64,000 bases of DNA from assembly GCF_029625295.1 (NCBI RefSeq), contig NZ_CP121112.1, positions 4,340,001 to 4,404,000 of the forward strand, given 5' to 3'. Shown here piece by piece: positions 27,516-36,634 of the stretch; the first letter of the stretch is position 1; each line of letters opens with the position of its first letter. This DNA is from Flavobacterium gyeonganense (lineage in GTDB: Bacteria > Bacteroidota > Bacteroidia > Flavobacteriales > Flavobacteriaceae). Position numbers and translations under genes: made by a program. Below the pieces are notes generated by a model. The model was given only the letters and a program-made list of their open reading frames with translations. It searched no databases and had not been told where the DNA came from.

Positions 27516-27887
27516 TTATTTTTCTTCTTCTTTTGGATTTTCAATCATAGCTAAGATTTCACGTAATTCGGCAGCAGATATTTTTTCTTCCTTGGCAAAA
27601 AACGAAACCATATTCTTATAAGAACTGTTGAAATAATTATCAATTGCAGTTTTTATATACTTTTTGCTATAAGCTTCAAGGCTTATTATTGGGTAATATT
27701 GATGCGTATTACCAAAGGCATTGTGCCCGACAAAACCTTTTTCTTCCAGGTTTCTAATGATTGTTGAAAGTGTGTTGTAATGAGGCTGATCTTCAGTGAT
27801 TTCTGCCTGTACTTCTTTTACGAAAGCTTTTTTCAGCTTCCATAAAATATGCATTATTTCTTCTTCCTTGTTTGTTAGTTTTTGCAT
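27516..27887 (-). CDS. BlaI/MecI/CopY family repressor
   Basis: 123 residues. The winged helix starts 'LTNKEEEIMHILWKLKKAFV' and contains 'HYNTLSTIIRNLEEKGFVG', characteristic of the BlaI/MecI family; the C-terminal part makes the dimer. It represses genes until its M56 partner, encoded 7 bp downstream, triggers its inactivation. In Bacteroidota such pairs are often unrelated to beta-lactam resistance, and no beta-lactamase gene is nearby. Symmetric AACTA..TAGTT sites overlap its promoter. Confidence 0.93.
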   Translation of the reverse strand: MQKLTNKEEEIMHILWKLKKAFVKEVQAEITEDQPHYNTLSTIIRNLEEKGFVGHNAFGNTHQYYPIISLEAYSKKYIKTAIDNYFNSSYKNMVSFFAKEEKISAAELREILAMIENPKEEEK

Positions 27888-27904
27888 GTGATTTAATTTT
27901 AAAT

Positions 27905-27949
27905 CAAACCTACAACTATTTTTTTAGTTACGCAACTATAAAAATAGTT
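27905..27949 (-). promoter_or_regulatory. Promoter and candidate operators of the BlaI/M56 operon
   Basis: On the minus strand TAGGTTTG (27905-27912) matches TANNTTTG, 18 bp before the BlaI ATG. Just upstream lie AACTA-N6-TAGTT (27914-27929) and AACTAT-N4-ATAGTT (27934-27949), plus a partly overlapping AGTTA-TT-TAACT (27946-27957). Repeated symmetric sites at a BlaI promoter suggest autoregulation. Confidence 0.6.
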
Positions 27950-28049
27950 ATTTAACTAAAAAAGAAGTTTATTATTGATTTTTAAAAAGAAAAGCTATTT
28001 CAAATTTAATGTAATAACTTGAAATAAAGTGATTTGTAAAAGTTTTGTT

Positions 28050-29267
28050 TTATGAAGTTTTTTCTAAAATAAGAGCATTCTTAATCCATAAACAGCAAAA
28101 GGTTGCTATCACACCAATACTGGCCATGAAAAACCAGTTAACCTGATATCCAAATCGTGTAATAATTTCAAAACCCACTTTTGAACTGATGATATGAGCT
28201 AAACTAAAACTCATGGTATAAAGTGCCATATATTGTCCTTCCTGACCTCGGGGAGCACGACTTAATGCGAAGGCATTAGAAAAAGGAAAAGCAAGGATTT
28301 CTCCTATCGAAATACAAATCATACTAATCACGAGGATTCCTGCCCAAATATTAATTAATAATAGAAAAAAACTTAGTGACATAATAAAAGACCCCCAGAT
28401 AATGATTTTTATTTTTGGTGAAGCTTTTCTTTCTAAAAATCCGACAGTAGGCATTTCTAATGCAAAAATCAGCAAGCCATTTAAGGTCATTAAAAGACCG
28501 GTTTGAAATTCTGTCAGACCAAATTTCTCATTGTGATATAGTGGTAAGGTAGTAAAAAGCTGGAAAAAGATCATAGCGGTAACAAAACTCACAAATAAGA
28601 AAACCCAAAATATCCTGTCTTTAAAAACCGATTTTGTTTCTGCCGAATTTTCAACTTTATCTTCATATGTCACTTTTTTCTTTTCTTTTACAAGTAAAGC
28701 AAAGATTGAAATCGAAATGATACAGGAAAGTCCGTCAACCCAAAAAAGCCCCTGATATCCTATTCCCATGATAATCAGGCCTCCTAAAGCCGGACCCGAA
28801 GCAAAACCTAAATTTACTGCCAGACGCACTAATGTTAAGGCTCGGGTTCTGTTTTCAGGCTTCGCATATGCACCAAGTGAAACAAACATGGCAGGCCTAA
28901 ACATATCTGCAATAGCCATTAAACAAAACATCCCTATACAAAGTCCGAAAAAGCTAGTAATATATTGAATCAAAAACATAGAAATTCCAGTTGTAAACAA
29001 ACTAAAAATCATGATTTTATAAAATCCTATTTTATCGGATAATTTTCCTCCTAGCCAGGATCCCAGCATAGATCCGAATCCGAATGCGACCATAATCCAC
29101 CCAACCTGATTATAAGTAAAATGAAGGTCTTCTTTTAAATATTTTGATAAAAAAGGCAATACCATTGTACCTGCACGATTAATAAAAGTAATAATAGCAA
29201 GTATCCATATTTCTCTTCTAAATCCTCTGAAATTGTTGATGTAATGGTGAAAAGCGTTTTTTAACAT
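28050..29267 (-). CDS. MFS transporter
   Basis: 405 residues, about 12 membrane helices. The loop between helices 2 and 3 reads 'GSWLGGKLSDKIGFYK', the standard MFS signature, and 'LTLVRLAVNLGFASGPALGG' is the helix-5 motif C typical of drug-efflux-type exporters. Inner-membrane transporter; the substrate is unknown but efflux of small molecules is likely. It is probably a single-gene unit, divergent from the DUF1684 gene with a 99-bp spacer to that gene's ATG. Confidence 0.9.
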   Translation of the reverse strand: MLKNAFHHYINNFRGFRREIWILAIITFINRAGTMVLPFLSKYLKEDLHFTYNQVGWIMVAFGFGSMLGSWLGGKLSDKIGFYKIMIFSLFTTGISMFLIQYITSFFGLCIGMFCLMAIADMFRPAMFVSLGAYAKPENRTRALTLVRLAVNLGFASGPALGGLIIMGIGYQGLFWVDGLSCIISISIFALLVKEKKKVTYEDKVENSAETKSVFKDRIFWVFLFVSFVTAMIFFQLFTTLPLYHNEKFGLTEFQTGLLMTLNGLLIFALEMPTVGFLERKASPKIKIIIWGSFIMSLSFFLLLINIWAGILVISMICISIGEILAFPFSNAFALSRAPRGQEGQYMALYTMSFSLAHIISSKVGFEIITRFGYQVNWFFMASIGVIATFCCLWIKNALILEKTS

Positions 29268-29366
29268 TATAAAAAGAAGTTATTTTCAACAAAGTTAGGA
29301 AACTTTGTAACGTGAAGCGGTTGCTGCTTTGTTTGTTTTAAACTATTTTTGTGCAAAATTTCTATA

Positions 29367-29963
29367 ATGAAAAATAGTGTACTTATTTTATTATTGGTAT
29401 TTAATTGGACTTATAGTCAGGTTAAATTCAATAAAAATAATGCTGAAAAATTTCAGAAGACTATTAATGCGGAATATGCAGATGCAAAAACCAGCCCATT
29501 AATGGCTAATGATTTGAAAACGTTTAAATCACTTGACTTTTATCCTATAAGCAGTAAATATTTTGTGAAAGCAAAACTGGTAAAAGCTAAAAATGAAAAA
29601 GCATTTGAAATGAAAACATCAACTTCAAGAAAACCGAAATACATTAAATATGGAACGGTTTTCTTTACAATTGATGGAGTTGCATTACAATTGAATGTTT
29701 ATCAGGATGTGGAACTCTCTAAATCAGATAAGTATAAAAATCATTTGTTTTTACCTTTTTCAGATTTAACGTGTGGCAAAGAGAGTTACATTGGAGGAAG
29801 ATATATTGACCTGGAAGTTCCAAAAGGAAATACAATCGAAATCGATTTTAATCAATCTTATAATCCTTATTGTGCTTATAATCATAAATATTCATGCCCA
29901 ATTGTTCCATTGGAAAATGATTTAAATATTGCCATTAAGGCTGGTGTAAAAACGTTTCATTAA
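29367..29963 (+). CDS. DUF1684 family secreted protein
   Basis: 198 residues from ATG 29367 (an in-frame TTG at 29349 would add six residues before the signal peptide). Signal peptide 'KNSVLILLLVFNWTYSQ'. DUF1684 marks: 'DFYPISSKYFVKAKL', 'LFLPFSDLTCGKESYIGGRY' and 'YNPYCAYNHKYSCPIVP' near the C-terminus. Role not established. Periplasmic or secreted. The stop codon overlaps the ATG of the TatD gene by one base (TAATG), implying coupled translation. Confidence 0.88.
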   Translation: MKNSVLILLLVFNWTYSQVKFNKNNAEKFQKTINAEYADAKTSPLMANDLKTFKSLDFYPISSKYFVKAKLVKAKNEKAFEMKTSTSRKPKYIKYGTVFFTIDGVALQLNVYQDVELSKSDKYKNHLFLPFSDLTCGKESYIGGRYIDLEVPKGNTIEIDFNQSYNPYCAYNHKYSCPIVPLENDLNIAIKAGVKTFH

Positions 29964-30631
29964 TGAAATTTTTCAATCTTCATACGCATCAGTTTACCAA
30001 TAATCCTGATGTTTTAGAGTTGGTGAATCAATATCCGCAGGATTTTGATGTTTCAGTTCCGTTTTATTCTATTGGAATTCATCCATGGTACATTGTTGAA
30101 GGCAGAATTGATGCCGACTTAAAAATTATTGAAGAAAAATTAAAAGAATATAATTGTCTGGCCATTGGTGAGTGCGGTCTGGATAAGCTAATTGAAATTC
30201 CATTTAAACAGCAGGTTAGTGTTTTTGAAAAGCAGTTGTTTTTAGCAGAAAAATATAAAAAGCCAGTAATTATTCATTGTGTTGCAGCATATCAGGAAGT
30301 GATTTCAATAAAAAAGAAGTTGAATATTTCGGTTCCGATGATCATTCATGGTTTTTCAAAGAGTCATCAGATTGCGAATCAGCTTGTTAAGGAAGGGTTT
30401 TATCTTTCGTTTGGAAAATTTTTATTACGAAATCCGGATTTAAAAACAGTTTTTCAAAATATACCAAATGATCGCTTCTTTTTGGAAACAGACACAATTG
30501 AAGAAAATATTCAAGAGGTTTATGAATTAGCTTCAAATTATAAAGAATTAAAAAATCAAGAATTACAAGCAGTAATCTCAAATAATTATAAAGATGTGTT
30601 CAGAATCAATCATTCTGAAACGAAGAAGTAA
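29963..30631 (+). CDS. TatD family hydrolase
   Basis: 222 residues. Metal-dependent TIM barrel with 'NLHTHQF' (His-x-His), 'IGECGLDK' (Glu ligand), 'VIIHCVAAYQ' and 'IIHGFSK'; a final Asp in 'FLETDT'. Members act as 3'-5' exonucleases or D-aminoacyl-tRNA deacylases. Cytoplasmic. Starts within the stop of the DUF1684 gene and is followed 26 bp later by tcdA, so the three are likely an operon. Confidence 0.92.
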   Translation: MKFFNLHTHQFTNNPDVLELVNQYPQDFDVSVPFYSIGIHPWYIVEGRIDADLKIIEEKLKEYNCLAIGECGLDKLIEIPFKQQVSVFEKQLFLAEKYKKPVIIHCVAAYQEVISIKKKLNISVPMIIHGFSKSHQIANQLVKEGFYLSFGKFLLRNPDLKTVFQNIPNDRFFLETDTIEENIQEVYELASNYKELKNQELQAVISNNYKDVFRINHSETKK

Positions 30632-30657
30632 ACAAATTAAAATAACAAAAGGAGTAT

Positions 30658-31374
30658 ATGGCAGAGTGGACAGAAAGAGCCGAGCTTTTATTTACAAAAG
30701 AAGGATTAGATAACCTGCAGAATGCCAATGTTTTGGTTGTGGGTTTAGGAGGGGTAGGATCGTTTGCAGCTGAATTTTTGGCTAGAGCAGGAGTAGGTAA
30801 TATGACTATAGTTGACGGAGATGTTGTTGATATTACAAATATAAACAGACAATTGCCTGCTTTGCATTCAACTGTTGGGGAACCAAAAATTAAAATTGTA
30901 AGTGACCGACTGATGGATATTAATCCTAAACTAAAGTTAACCCGCGTACAGGAATTTTTATCACCGGAACGTGCTTTTGAAATCGTTTCCCCAGAATTTG
31001 ATTATGTTTTGGACTGTATTGATAGTGTGACACCGAAGCTAAATTTGATTTTTGCTGCAAAACGTAAAAAAGTAAAAATTATAAGCAGTATGGGAGCCGG
31101 TGGGAAAATGCTGGCTTCAAAAGTAAAAGTTGGGGATATTTCAAAAACCTGTTATTGCCCATTTGCAAAAACAATTAGACGCCGGTTAAAAGCAGAAAAA
31201 ATTTATAAGTTAAAAGTAGTTTTTTCTCCTGAGATTCCTGATAAAAAGAGTTTACGAATGACAGATGGTAAAAATTTTAAAAAATCATTTTACGGAACCA
31301 ATAGTTACATCCCTGCTTTATTTGGCTTACACGCCGCAGAGACCGTAATACGTCACTTGCTTAAAAAAGAATAG
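30658..31374 (+). CDS. tcdA: tRNA threonylcarbamoyladenosine dehydratase
   Basis: 238 residues, E1-like fold. ATP-binding 'VLVVGLGGVGSFAAEFLARA', 'DVVDITNINRQ', and the cysteine motif of TcdA/CsdL 'CYCPFAKTIRRRLK'. Converts t6A37 in tRNA to its cyclic form ct6A using ATP. Cytoplasmic. Directly follows the TatD gene. Its 3' spacer contains degenerate CTTAG octamers leading up to the start of the HAD gene. Confidence 0.93.
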   Translation: MAEWTERAELLFTKEGLDNLQNANVLVVGLGGVGSFAAEFLARAGVGNMTIVDGDVVDITNINRQLPALHSTVGEPKIKIVSDRLMDINPKLKLTRVQEFLSPERAFEIVSPEFDYVLDCIDSVTPKLNLIFAAKRKKVKIISSMGAGGKMLASKVKVGDISKTCYCPFAKTIRRRLKAEKIYKLKVVFSPEIPDKKSLRMTDGKNFKKSFYGTNSYIPALFGLHAAETVIRHLLKKE

Positions 31375-31446
31375 TTTAATGCTTAGGATCTAAGTGATAA
31401 TAAAAAACAAATTGCTTGGAATCTAAAACCTTAGTAGCTTAATAAA

Positions 31447-32109
31447 ATGATTAAAACAGTAATTTTTGATATGGACGGTGTAATTGTGGATACAGAACCC
31501 GTTCATCGTTATGCTTATTACAAACAATTTTCAGAATTAAATATTGAAGTTTCGGAAGAAATGTATACTTCATTTACAGGATTTTCAACCAGAAATACAT
31601 TTCAGGCATTAAAAGGATTTTTTCCAACAATAGAAGATGGTGTTGAGGATTTGATCAAAAGGAAAAGAAGTATTTTTAATGATGCTTTTGATACCAAAGA
31701 AGATTTGTATTTATTGGAAGGGGTAGAGGATTTAATAAAAAATTTGTACGCTAACGGAATTCAGTTAATTTTAGCTTCATCTGCTTCAAAGGTAACTATT
31801 GACCGTGTTTTTACCCGATTTAATTTGCATCAGTATTTTTCTGCTATTGTAAGTGGTGAAGATTTTCCGCAATCAAAACCAAATCCGGCTATTTTCCTGC
31901 ATGCCGCTTCCTTATCTATTGCTCCTAAGGAAAATTGTATCATAATAGAAGACAGTACAAATGGAGTAAAAGCAGCTAAAGGAGCAGGTATTTTCTGTGT
32001 AGGGTATAGAAGTGTGAATTCAGAAGGACAGGATTTATCTGAAGCGAATATTATTATTAATCACTTTAATGAGTTAGATGCTTTCAAAATATCACAGTTA
32101 AGTGTTTGA
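31447..32109 (+). CDS. HAD family hydrolase, beta-phosphoglucomutase-like
   Basis: 220 residues. 'IFDMDGVIVDTEP' carries the nucleophile and acid/base Asp; 'LASSASKVTID' is motif II, the Lys of 'SKPNP' motif III, and 'IIEDSTNGVKAAKGAG' motif IV. The alpha-helical cap inserted after motif I fits subclass IA phosphatases and phosphoglucomutases. Cytoplasmic; the exact substrate is not readable. An array of degenerate octamers ends 7 bp before its ATG. Confidence 0.9.
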   Translation: MIKTVIFDMDGVIVDTEPVHRYAYYKQFSELNIEVSEEMYTSFTGFSTRNTFQALKGFFPTIEDGVEDLIKRKRSIFNDAFDTKEDLYLLEGVEDLIKNLYANGIQLILASSASKVTIDRVFTRFNLHQYFSAIVSGEDFPQSKPNPAIFLHAASLSIAPKENCIIIEDSTNGVKAAKGAGIFCVGYRSVNSEGQDLSEANIIINHFNELDAFKISQLSV

Positions 32110-32127
32110 ATTAAGTAAAATTTAACT

Positions 32128-32155
32128 TTTGTCCTTTTTTGAATTCGTAATTTTG
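32128..32155 (+). promoter_or_regulatory. Candidate promoter for DUF2911 gene
   Basis: TTTG (32128-32131) and TAATTTTG (32148-32155) are spaced 16 bp, close to the Bacteroidota promoter form, ending 25 bp before the ATG. Confidence 0.5.
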
Positions 32156-32180
32156 AAAAAAACAAATTGACTTATAGAAA

Positions 32181-33023
32181 ATGAAAAAACTACTTATTGC
32201 TTTAGCCGTTATTTTAGCGCCTCTTGCTACAGAAGCACAAATAAGAACACCTCAGGCTAGTCCAAAAGGGTATATTAAACAAACCGTTGGATTAACAGAT
32301 GTTGAAGTTACCTATTCGAGACCAGGTGCCAGAGGCAGGGCTGTTTTTGGTAATCTGGTTCCGTTTGGAAAATTATGGAGAACAGGTGCGAATGAAAATA
32401 CAATAATCAATTTTGGTGATGACGTTGTTATTGATGGTAAGACATTAAAAAAAGGAAAATATGCAATTTATACTATCCCAAAAATAGAAAGCTGGGAAAT
32501 AATTTTTTACCTTTCTACTGATAACTGGGGATTGCCTGAAAACTGGAGCGATGCTTACGTGGCATTGAGAACAACTGTTAAAGAAGATGCATTGCCAACT
32601 CCTGTTGAAACTTTTACTATAGGAATTAATAATCTGGATCAAAATTCAGGATATTTGGAAATAGCCTGGGAAAACTCCCATGTGGCCTTGAAATTTGAAG
32701 TCCCTACTGCCAAAATAGCTAATGCCAGCATTCAAAAAACTTTGGCCGGTCCAACATGGAATGATTATTATGCTGCATCCCAATATTTATTCCAGTCAAA
32801 TGGCAATATGATTCTTGCAAGAGAGTATGTAGATAAAGCATTAGAATTGAGTACTGATAAACCTTATTATCTTACAAGATTAAAATCATTAATTCAGGCT
32901 AGACAAGGTGATAAAGCGGGAGCAGTTGAAACAGCCAAAATTTCTTTAGCATCTGCAGAAGCTGCGAATAATCAGGATTATGTAAAAATGAACAAGGATA
33001 GTATTTCAGAATGGAGTAGATAA
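32181..33023 (+). CDS. DUF2911 domain protein, secreted
   Basis: 280 residues with a signal peptide (residues 1-19, ending 'TEAQ'). DUF2911 signature: 'VEVTYSRPGARGRAVFGNLV', 'LWRTGANENT' and 'KKGKYAIYTIP'. The C-terminal part (about 190-280) looks like a helical TPR-type extension. Periplasmic or outer-membrane associated. Function unknown, though abundant in Bacteroidota. It ends at a strong terminator and appears to be a single-gene unit with its own promoter. Confidence 0.92.
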   Translation: MKKLLIALAVILAPLATEAQIRTPQASPKGYIKQTVGLTDVEVTYSRPGARGRAVFGNLVPFGKLWRTGANENTIINFGDDVVIDGKTLKKGKYAIYTIPKIESWEIIFYLSTDNWGLPENWSDAYVALRTTVKEDALPTPVETFTIGINNLDQNSGYLEIAWENSHVALKFEVPTAKIANASIQKTLAGPTWNDYYAASQYLFQSNGNMILAREYVDKALELSTDKPYYLTRLKSLIQARQGDKAGAVETAKISLASAEAANNQDYVKMNKDSISEWSR

Positions 33024-33049
33024 TCCGCAATACAAAATAATAAAGTACA

Positions 33050-33083
33050 AACCCATTTTGTTTCATCTCAAAATGGGTTTTTT
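33050..33083. terminator. Terminator between convergent genes
   Basis: Perfect 11-bp stem AACCCATTTTG / CAAAATGGGTT with an 8-nt loop, followed by a T run; serves the DUF2911 gene and possibly the convergent epimerase gene. Confidence 0.85.
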
Positions 33084-33094
33084 ATTGTTTTTAA

Positions 33095-33946
33095 TTAAAA
33101 GATTTCTATATCGAATGAAGTATTAAAACTTTGATTCGCTTCAAGAATCAGTATTCCCTCTTTTTTAAATAAATCTCCTGATTTTTCAAGTGTATCAGAA
33201 TAACCAAACCAAGGTTCAATACAAATAAATGGAGCATTTTCTTTAGTCCAGATTCCTAAACTTGGAAAATCCTTAAAATCAACCTTAATATATGGTTTTG
33301 AGTTTTCAAGTATAGTTAAAGAATTTGATTCTAAGGTTTTAAAAACCAAAGCATCATTTTCAAATAATTTATAATGTAATCGAACTGTATTATTTGAAGA
33401 TTCTAAAATCTGATTAGTATTAGAAATTAATCCATCTTCAAGAAGTGAATATTCCAGTTTTTCTTCTTTTTCAAATTGAATACTGTAGTTTGAAAAATTT
33501 TCAGGTAAGGCAAAGGCAGGATGGGCTCCAATAGAAAAAGGAATTTGTGTTGCTTCTTTATTGATTACTTTGTATCCAATATTTAATTTATTTCCTTCAA
33601 GTTTGTAAATAATCTGCAATTCAAACTTAAAAGGGTATTTCTCAAGTGTTCCTTCATCATGGGATAAAGAAAATGTGGCAGATGATTCTGTTTTTTCAAT
33701 TAATTGAAATTCCATATCACGGGCAAAACCATGTCTTAGTAAGCGATATTCTTTTTTATTAAATGTATAAGTTTCGTTTTTTAAGCTTCCCACAATTGGA
33801 AAAAGTATAGGAGAATGTTTCGGCCAATAATTAGGGTCTCCATTCCACATGTATTCTTTATTTTGATCGTTTGTTAATGAAAATAATTCAGCTCCAGCAT
33901 GTTTTATAGAAGCTTTTAGTGCTTTATTTAAGATTGTTGTATCCAA
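33095..33946 (-). CDS. Aldose 1-epimerase family protein
   Basis: 283 residues. Galactose mutarotase-like fold with 'GAELFSLTNDQNKEYMWNGD' at the N-terminus, 'RHGFARDMEFQLI', 'IPFSIGAHPAFALP' and 'PFICIEPWFGYSD'. The His of 'RHGF', the His of 'GAHP' and the Glu of 'CIEPW' match the binding and catalytic positions of the YeaD/LacX branch, which interconverts anomers of sugars or hexose 6-phosphates. Cytoplasmic (no signal peptide). A single-gene unit. Confidence 0.92.
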   Translation of the reverse strand: MDTTILNKALKASIKHAGAELFSLTNDQNKEYMWNGDPNYWPKHSPILFPIVGSLKNETYTFNKKEYRLLRHGFARDMEFQLIEKTESSATFSLSHDEGTLEKYPFKFELQIIYKLEGNKLNIGYKVINKEATQIPFSIGAHPAFALPENFSNYSIQFEKEEKLEYSLLEDGLISNTNQILESSNNTVRLHYKLFENDALVFKTLESNSLTILENSKPYIKVDFKDFPSLGIWTKENAPFICIEPWFGYSDTLEKSGDLFKKEGILILEANQSFNTSFDIEIF

Positions 33947-34131
33947 AATGATATTTTTAAGTGAGATTAAACCTTTATAATGTAAATATAATTCTTATAA
34001 ATTTTAATTTACAGAGAAATGATTTAAATTACTTTTTTAATAATATTTTGCTAAAATTGAATATAAGCTTTGAGTTTTCTCTGTGAATAGTATTTTTTTT
34101 CATTAATTTGCTATATAAACAGGTATAAAAT

Positions 34132-36402
34132 ATGAAAAGAAAATTCGCTAAAGCCTTATTGTTAACGGCTTTGTTTGTAGGAATTTATTCTGTTACTGCT
34201 CAGCAGGCACCGGTAACAGCAGGAAATCCAGTTAATAATTACAATTATCATGATGCCTTCGCACCGCATTTTTACACAAAAAATGGTACCCCAACCCGTT
34301 CAGCAAGCGGGCAGCCAGGTGTTGAATACTGGCAAAACAGGGCAGATTATCAGATTACGGCAAAATTAAACGCTACTACAAATGAAATAGTCGGTACCGA
34401 TGAAATTACATACACAAATAATAGTCCGGATAAACTTTCTTTCGTATGGCTGAATTTAGATCAGAATTTATTCAAAAATGACTCACGTGGAAATGCAGTT
34501 GTACCTTTAACAGGAAGTCGTAATGGAGCACAGGGGCAAATTTTTGACGGAGGAAATAAAATAAAATCAGTTAAAGTAACTTTAGGAGATAAGAAAAAAA
34601 CAGAGGCTGAAGCGAAATATATAATTACAGATACCAGAATGCAGATTTTTCTTCCACAGGAATTAGCATCAAAGGGAGGTTCTGTAAAAATAAAAATAGA
34701 ATTTTCGTTTATTGCCCCGTTTGAAGGGTCTGACAGAATGGGAGTATTGGAAACCAAAAACGGAAAAATATTTACTATAGCTCAATGGTATCCACGTATG
34801 TGTGTGTATGATGATGTAAGAGGATGGAATACAGCACCATATCTGGGGGCTTCTGAGTTTTATCTTGAATATGGTGATTTTGATGTCAAACTTACAGTTC
34901 CGGCTAATCATTATGTTGTCGGATCAGGTGAATTGTTAAATGGTGCAGAAGTTTTGCCGGCGGAGCAATTTAAGCGCTATAAAGAAGCATCTCAAAGCGA
35001 TAAAACGGTTGTTATTCGTTCTGCAGAAGAAGTCGCAGCCGAAGCAAATGCCACCAACACAAATACTGAAAAAACATGGCATTATCAGATTAAGAATGCC
35101 CGAGATTTCTCGTGGGCTTCATCCCCGGCCTTTATTTTAGACGGAGCAAAAATTAATCTTCCAAGTGGCAAAAAAGCGTTGGCCCTATCGGCTTATCCTG
35201 TTGAAAGTTCGGGTAAAGACGGTTATGGTCGTTCTACAGAGTATGTAAAAGCATCAATTGAGCATTATTCGAAACAGTGGTTTGAATACCCTTATCCTGC
35301 AGCTACAAACGTCGCAGGAAATGAGGGAGGAATGGAATATCCGGGAATTGTTTTCTGTGGATGGAAATCAAAAGGTCAGGATTTATGGGGAGTTACAGAT
35401 CATGAGTTTGGCCATATCTGGTTTCCAATGATTGTGGGTTCAAACGAAAGATTATTCGGATGGATGGATGAAGGTTTCAATACTTTTATAAATTTATTGA
35501 GTACTGAAGCATTTAATAATGGTGAATATAAAGAAAAGCCTACCGATTTACACGAAATGGCAGAGCCCTTTACAAGACCAGACTTAGAAACCATTATGAG
35601 TTCTCCTGACAATATGAAGGAAGCTAATATTGGGATGCTGTGTTATTTTAAACCAAGTGCAGGTTTAATTATTTTGAGAGAACAGATTTTAGGAAAAGAG
35701 CGTTTTGATACTGCATTTAGAACTTATATCCAAAGATGGGCTTACAAACACCCTCAGCCTGATGATTTTTTCAGATCCATGGAAAATATTGCCGGTGAAG
35801 ATTTAAGCTGGTTCTGGAGAAGCTGGTATGTAAATAACTGGCGTTTTGATCAGTCAATTAACTGGATTAAATATGTAAAAAATGATCCTGCAAAAGGAGT
35901 TATCATGAATGTTTCCAACTTAGACAAAATGCCAATGCCTATTGTTCTGGATGTAAAAACAAAAAGCGGAAAAGTGGCAAGAGTTAAATTACCTGTAGAA
36001 ATTTGGCAGCGCAATAATGACTGGTCTTTCAAACATAATTCTACAGAGGAAATAGAAAGTATAACTTTAGATCCTGATCATGCTTTTCCGGATAATAACG
36101 TAAGTAATAATGTTTGGACGGCTGGAAAAGGAAAAGTTGAAAAAGATATTATCCTGGATGGTTATTTGGGGCTTTATTCTACAAAAAATGCGCCTTTAAA
36201 AATCGAATTAACTGAAAAGAATAATGTTTTAAATGTTGAAATTACAAATTTTCCTAAGTTTACGGTTGAACCTGTAGCAGGTGAAAAGGATACTTTTATA
36301 TCTAATGCAGCAGGTTTAAAATTTAAATTTAATGAAGCAAAAACAGCTTTTGATATGACTATTTTAGGTAATGGGCAAGTAATTCCATTTACTAAAAATT
36401 AA
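34132..36402 (+). CDS. M1 family metallopeptidase, secreted
   Basis: 756 residues. Signal peptide 1-24 (ends 'SVTAQQ'). The gluzincin active site is 'DHEFGHIWFP' (His424, Glu425, His428) with the third ligand Glu447 in 'WMDEGFN'. The exopeptidase GxMEN motif is replaced by 'GGMEYPG' at 399-405, common in this secreted branch, so aminopeptidase activity may be altered. The N-terminal beta domain and C-terminal helical part are as in M1 enzymes. Periplasmic or extracellular peptide digestion is inferred. Single gene with a terminator after it. Confidence 0.93.
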   Translation: MKRKFAKALLLTALFVGIYSVTAQQAPVTAGNPVNNYNYHDAFAPHFYTKNGTPTRSASGQPGVEYWQNRADYQITAKLNATTNEIVGTDEITYTNNSPDKLSFVWLNLDQNLFKNDSRGNAVVPLTGSRNGAQGQIFDGGNKIKSVKVTLGDKKKTEAEAKYIITDTRMQIFLPQELASKGGSVKIKIEFSFIAPFEGSDRMGVLETKNGKIFTIAQWYPRMCVYDDVRGWNTAPYLGASEFYLEYGDFDVKLTVPANHYVVGSGELLNGAEVLPAEQFKRYKEASQSDKTVVIRSAEEVAAEANATNTNTEKTWHYQIKNARDFSWASSPAFILDGAKINLPSGKKALALSAYPVESSGKDGYGRSTEYVKASIEHYSKQWFEYPYPAATNVAGNEGGMEYPGIVFCGWKSKGQDLWGVTDHEFGHIWFPMIVGSNERLFGWMDEGFNTFINLLSTEAFNNGEYKEKPTDLHEMAEPFTRPDLETIMSSPDNMKEANIGMLCYFKPSAGLIILREQILGKERFDTAFRTYIQRWAYKHPQPDDFFRSMENIAGEDLSWFWRSWYVNNWRFDQSINWIKYVKNDPAKGVIMNVSNLDKMPMPIVLDVKTKSGKVARVKLPVEIWQRNNDWSFKHNSTEEIESITLDPDHAFPDNNVSNNVWTAGKGKVEKDIILDGYLGLYSTKNAPLKIELTEKNNVLNVEITNFPKFTVEPVAGEKDTFISNAAGLKFKFNEAKTAFDMTILGNGQVIPFTKN

Positions 36403-36423
36403 AATAAAATTTCTAAATAATTC

Positions 36424-36461
36424 AGTCCGATAGGTTTATGCTAATCTATCGGACTTTTTTT
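36424..36461 (+). terminator. Rho-independent terminator
   Basis: Perfect 10-bp stem AGTCCGATAG / CTATCGGACT with a 12-nt loop and 7-T tail, 22 bp after the M1 peptidase stop. Confidence 0.9.
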
Positions 36462-36513
36462 GTTTCATAAAATAACATTCCATTAAAAAAATGTTAGAAT
36501 TTTAAAAAATGGT

Positions 36514-36542
36514 TTTGTAAATAAAAAAATAGTGTACTTTTG
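36514..36542 (+). promoter_or_regulatory. Promoter of the arginine/proline operon
   Basis: TTTG at 36514-36517 and TACTTTTG at 36535-36542 with a 17-bp spacer match the Bacteroidota housekeeping promoter. The start of transcription should be near 36546-36550, almost at the ATG of the leader ORF and about 320 nt before the first biosynthetic gene. Confidence 0.75.
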
Positions 36543-36547
36543 CACCG

Positions 36548-36634
36548 ATGAATAAAATAAGTTTACATACAACTTCTTTGTCACGGACAATCTCACCTGG
36601 TACTTCTCCCGAAGTACGGATGCTATCTATATAG
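36548..36634 (+). CDS. Putative leader peptide, 28 aa
   Basis: An ATG directly at the predicted transcription start opens 28 codons. The peptide begins MNKISLHTTSLSR and continues to 'SPEVRMLSI'; it is rich in Ser and Thr (11 of 28) with two Arg. Inside the frame a perfect 7-bp hairpin (GTACTTC, loop TCCC, GAAGTAC; 36600-36617) is present. A leaderless or near-leaderless short ORF before an amino-acid operon suggests translational attenuation, but the codons are not arginine-rich, so the sensed amino acid is unclear. Confidence 0.45.
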   Translation: MNKISLHTTSLSRTISPGTSPEVRMLSI

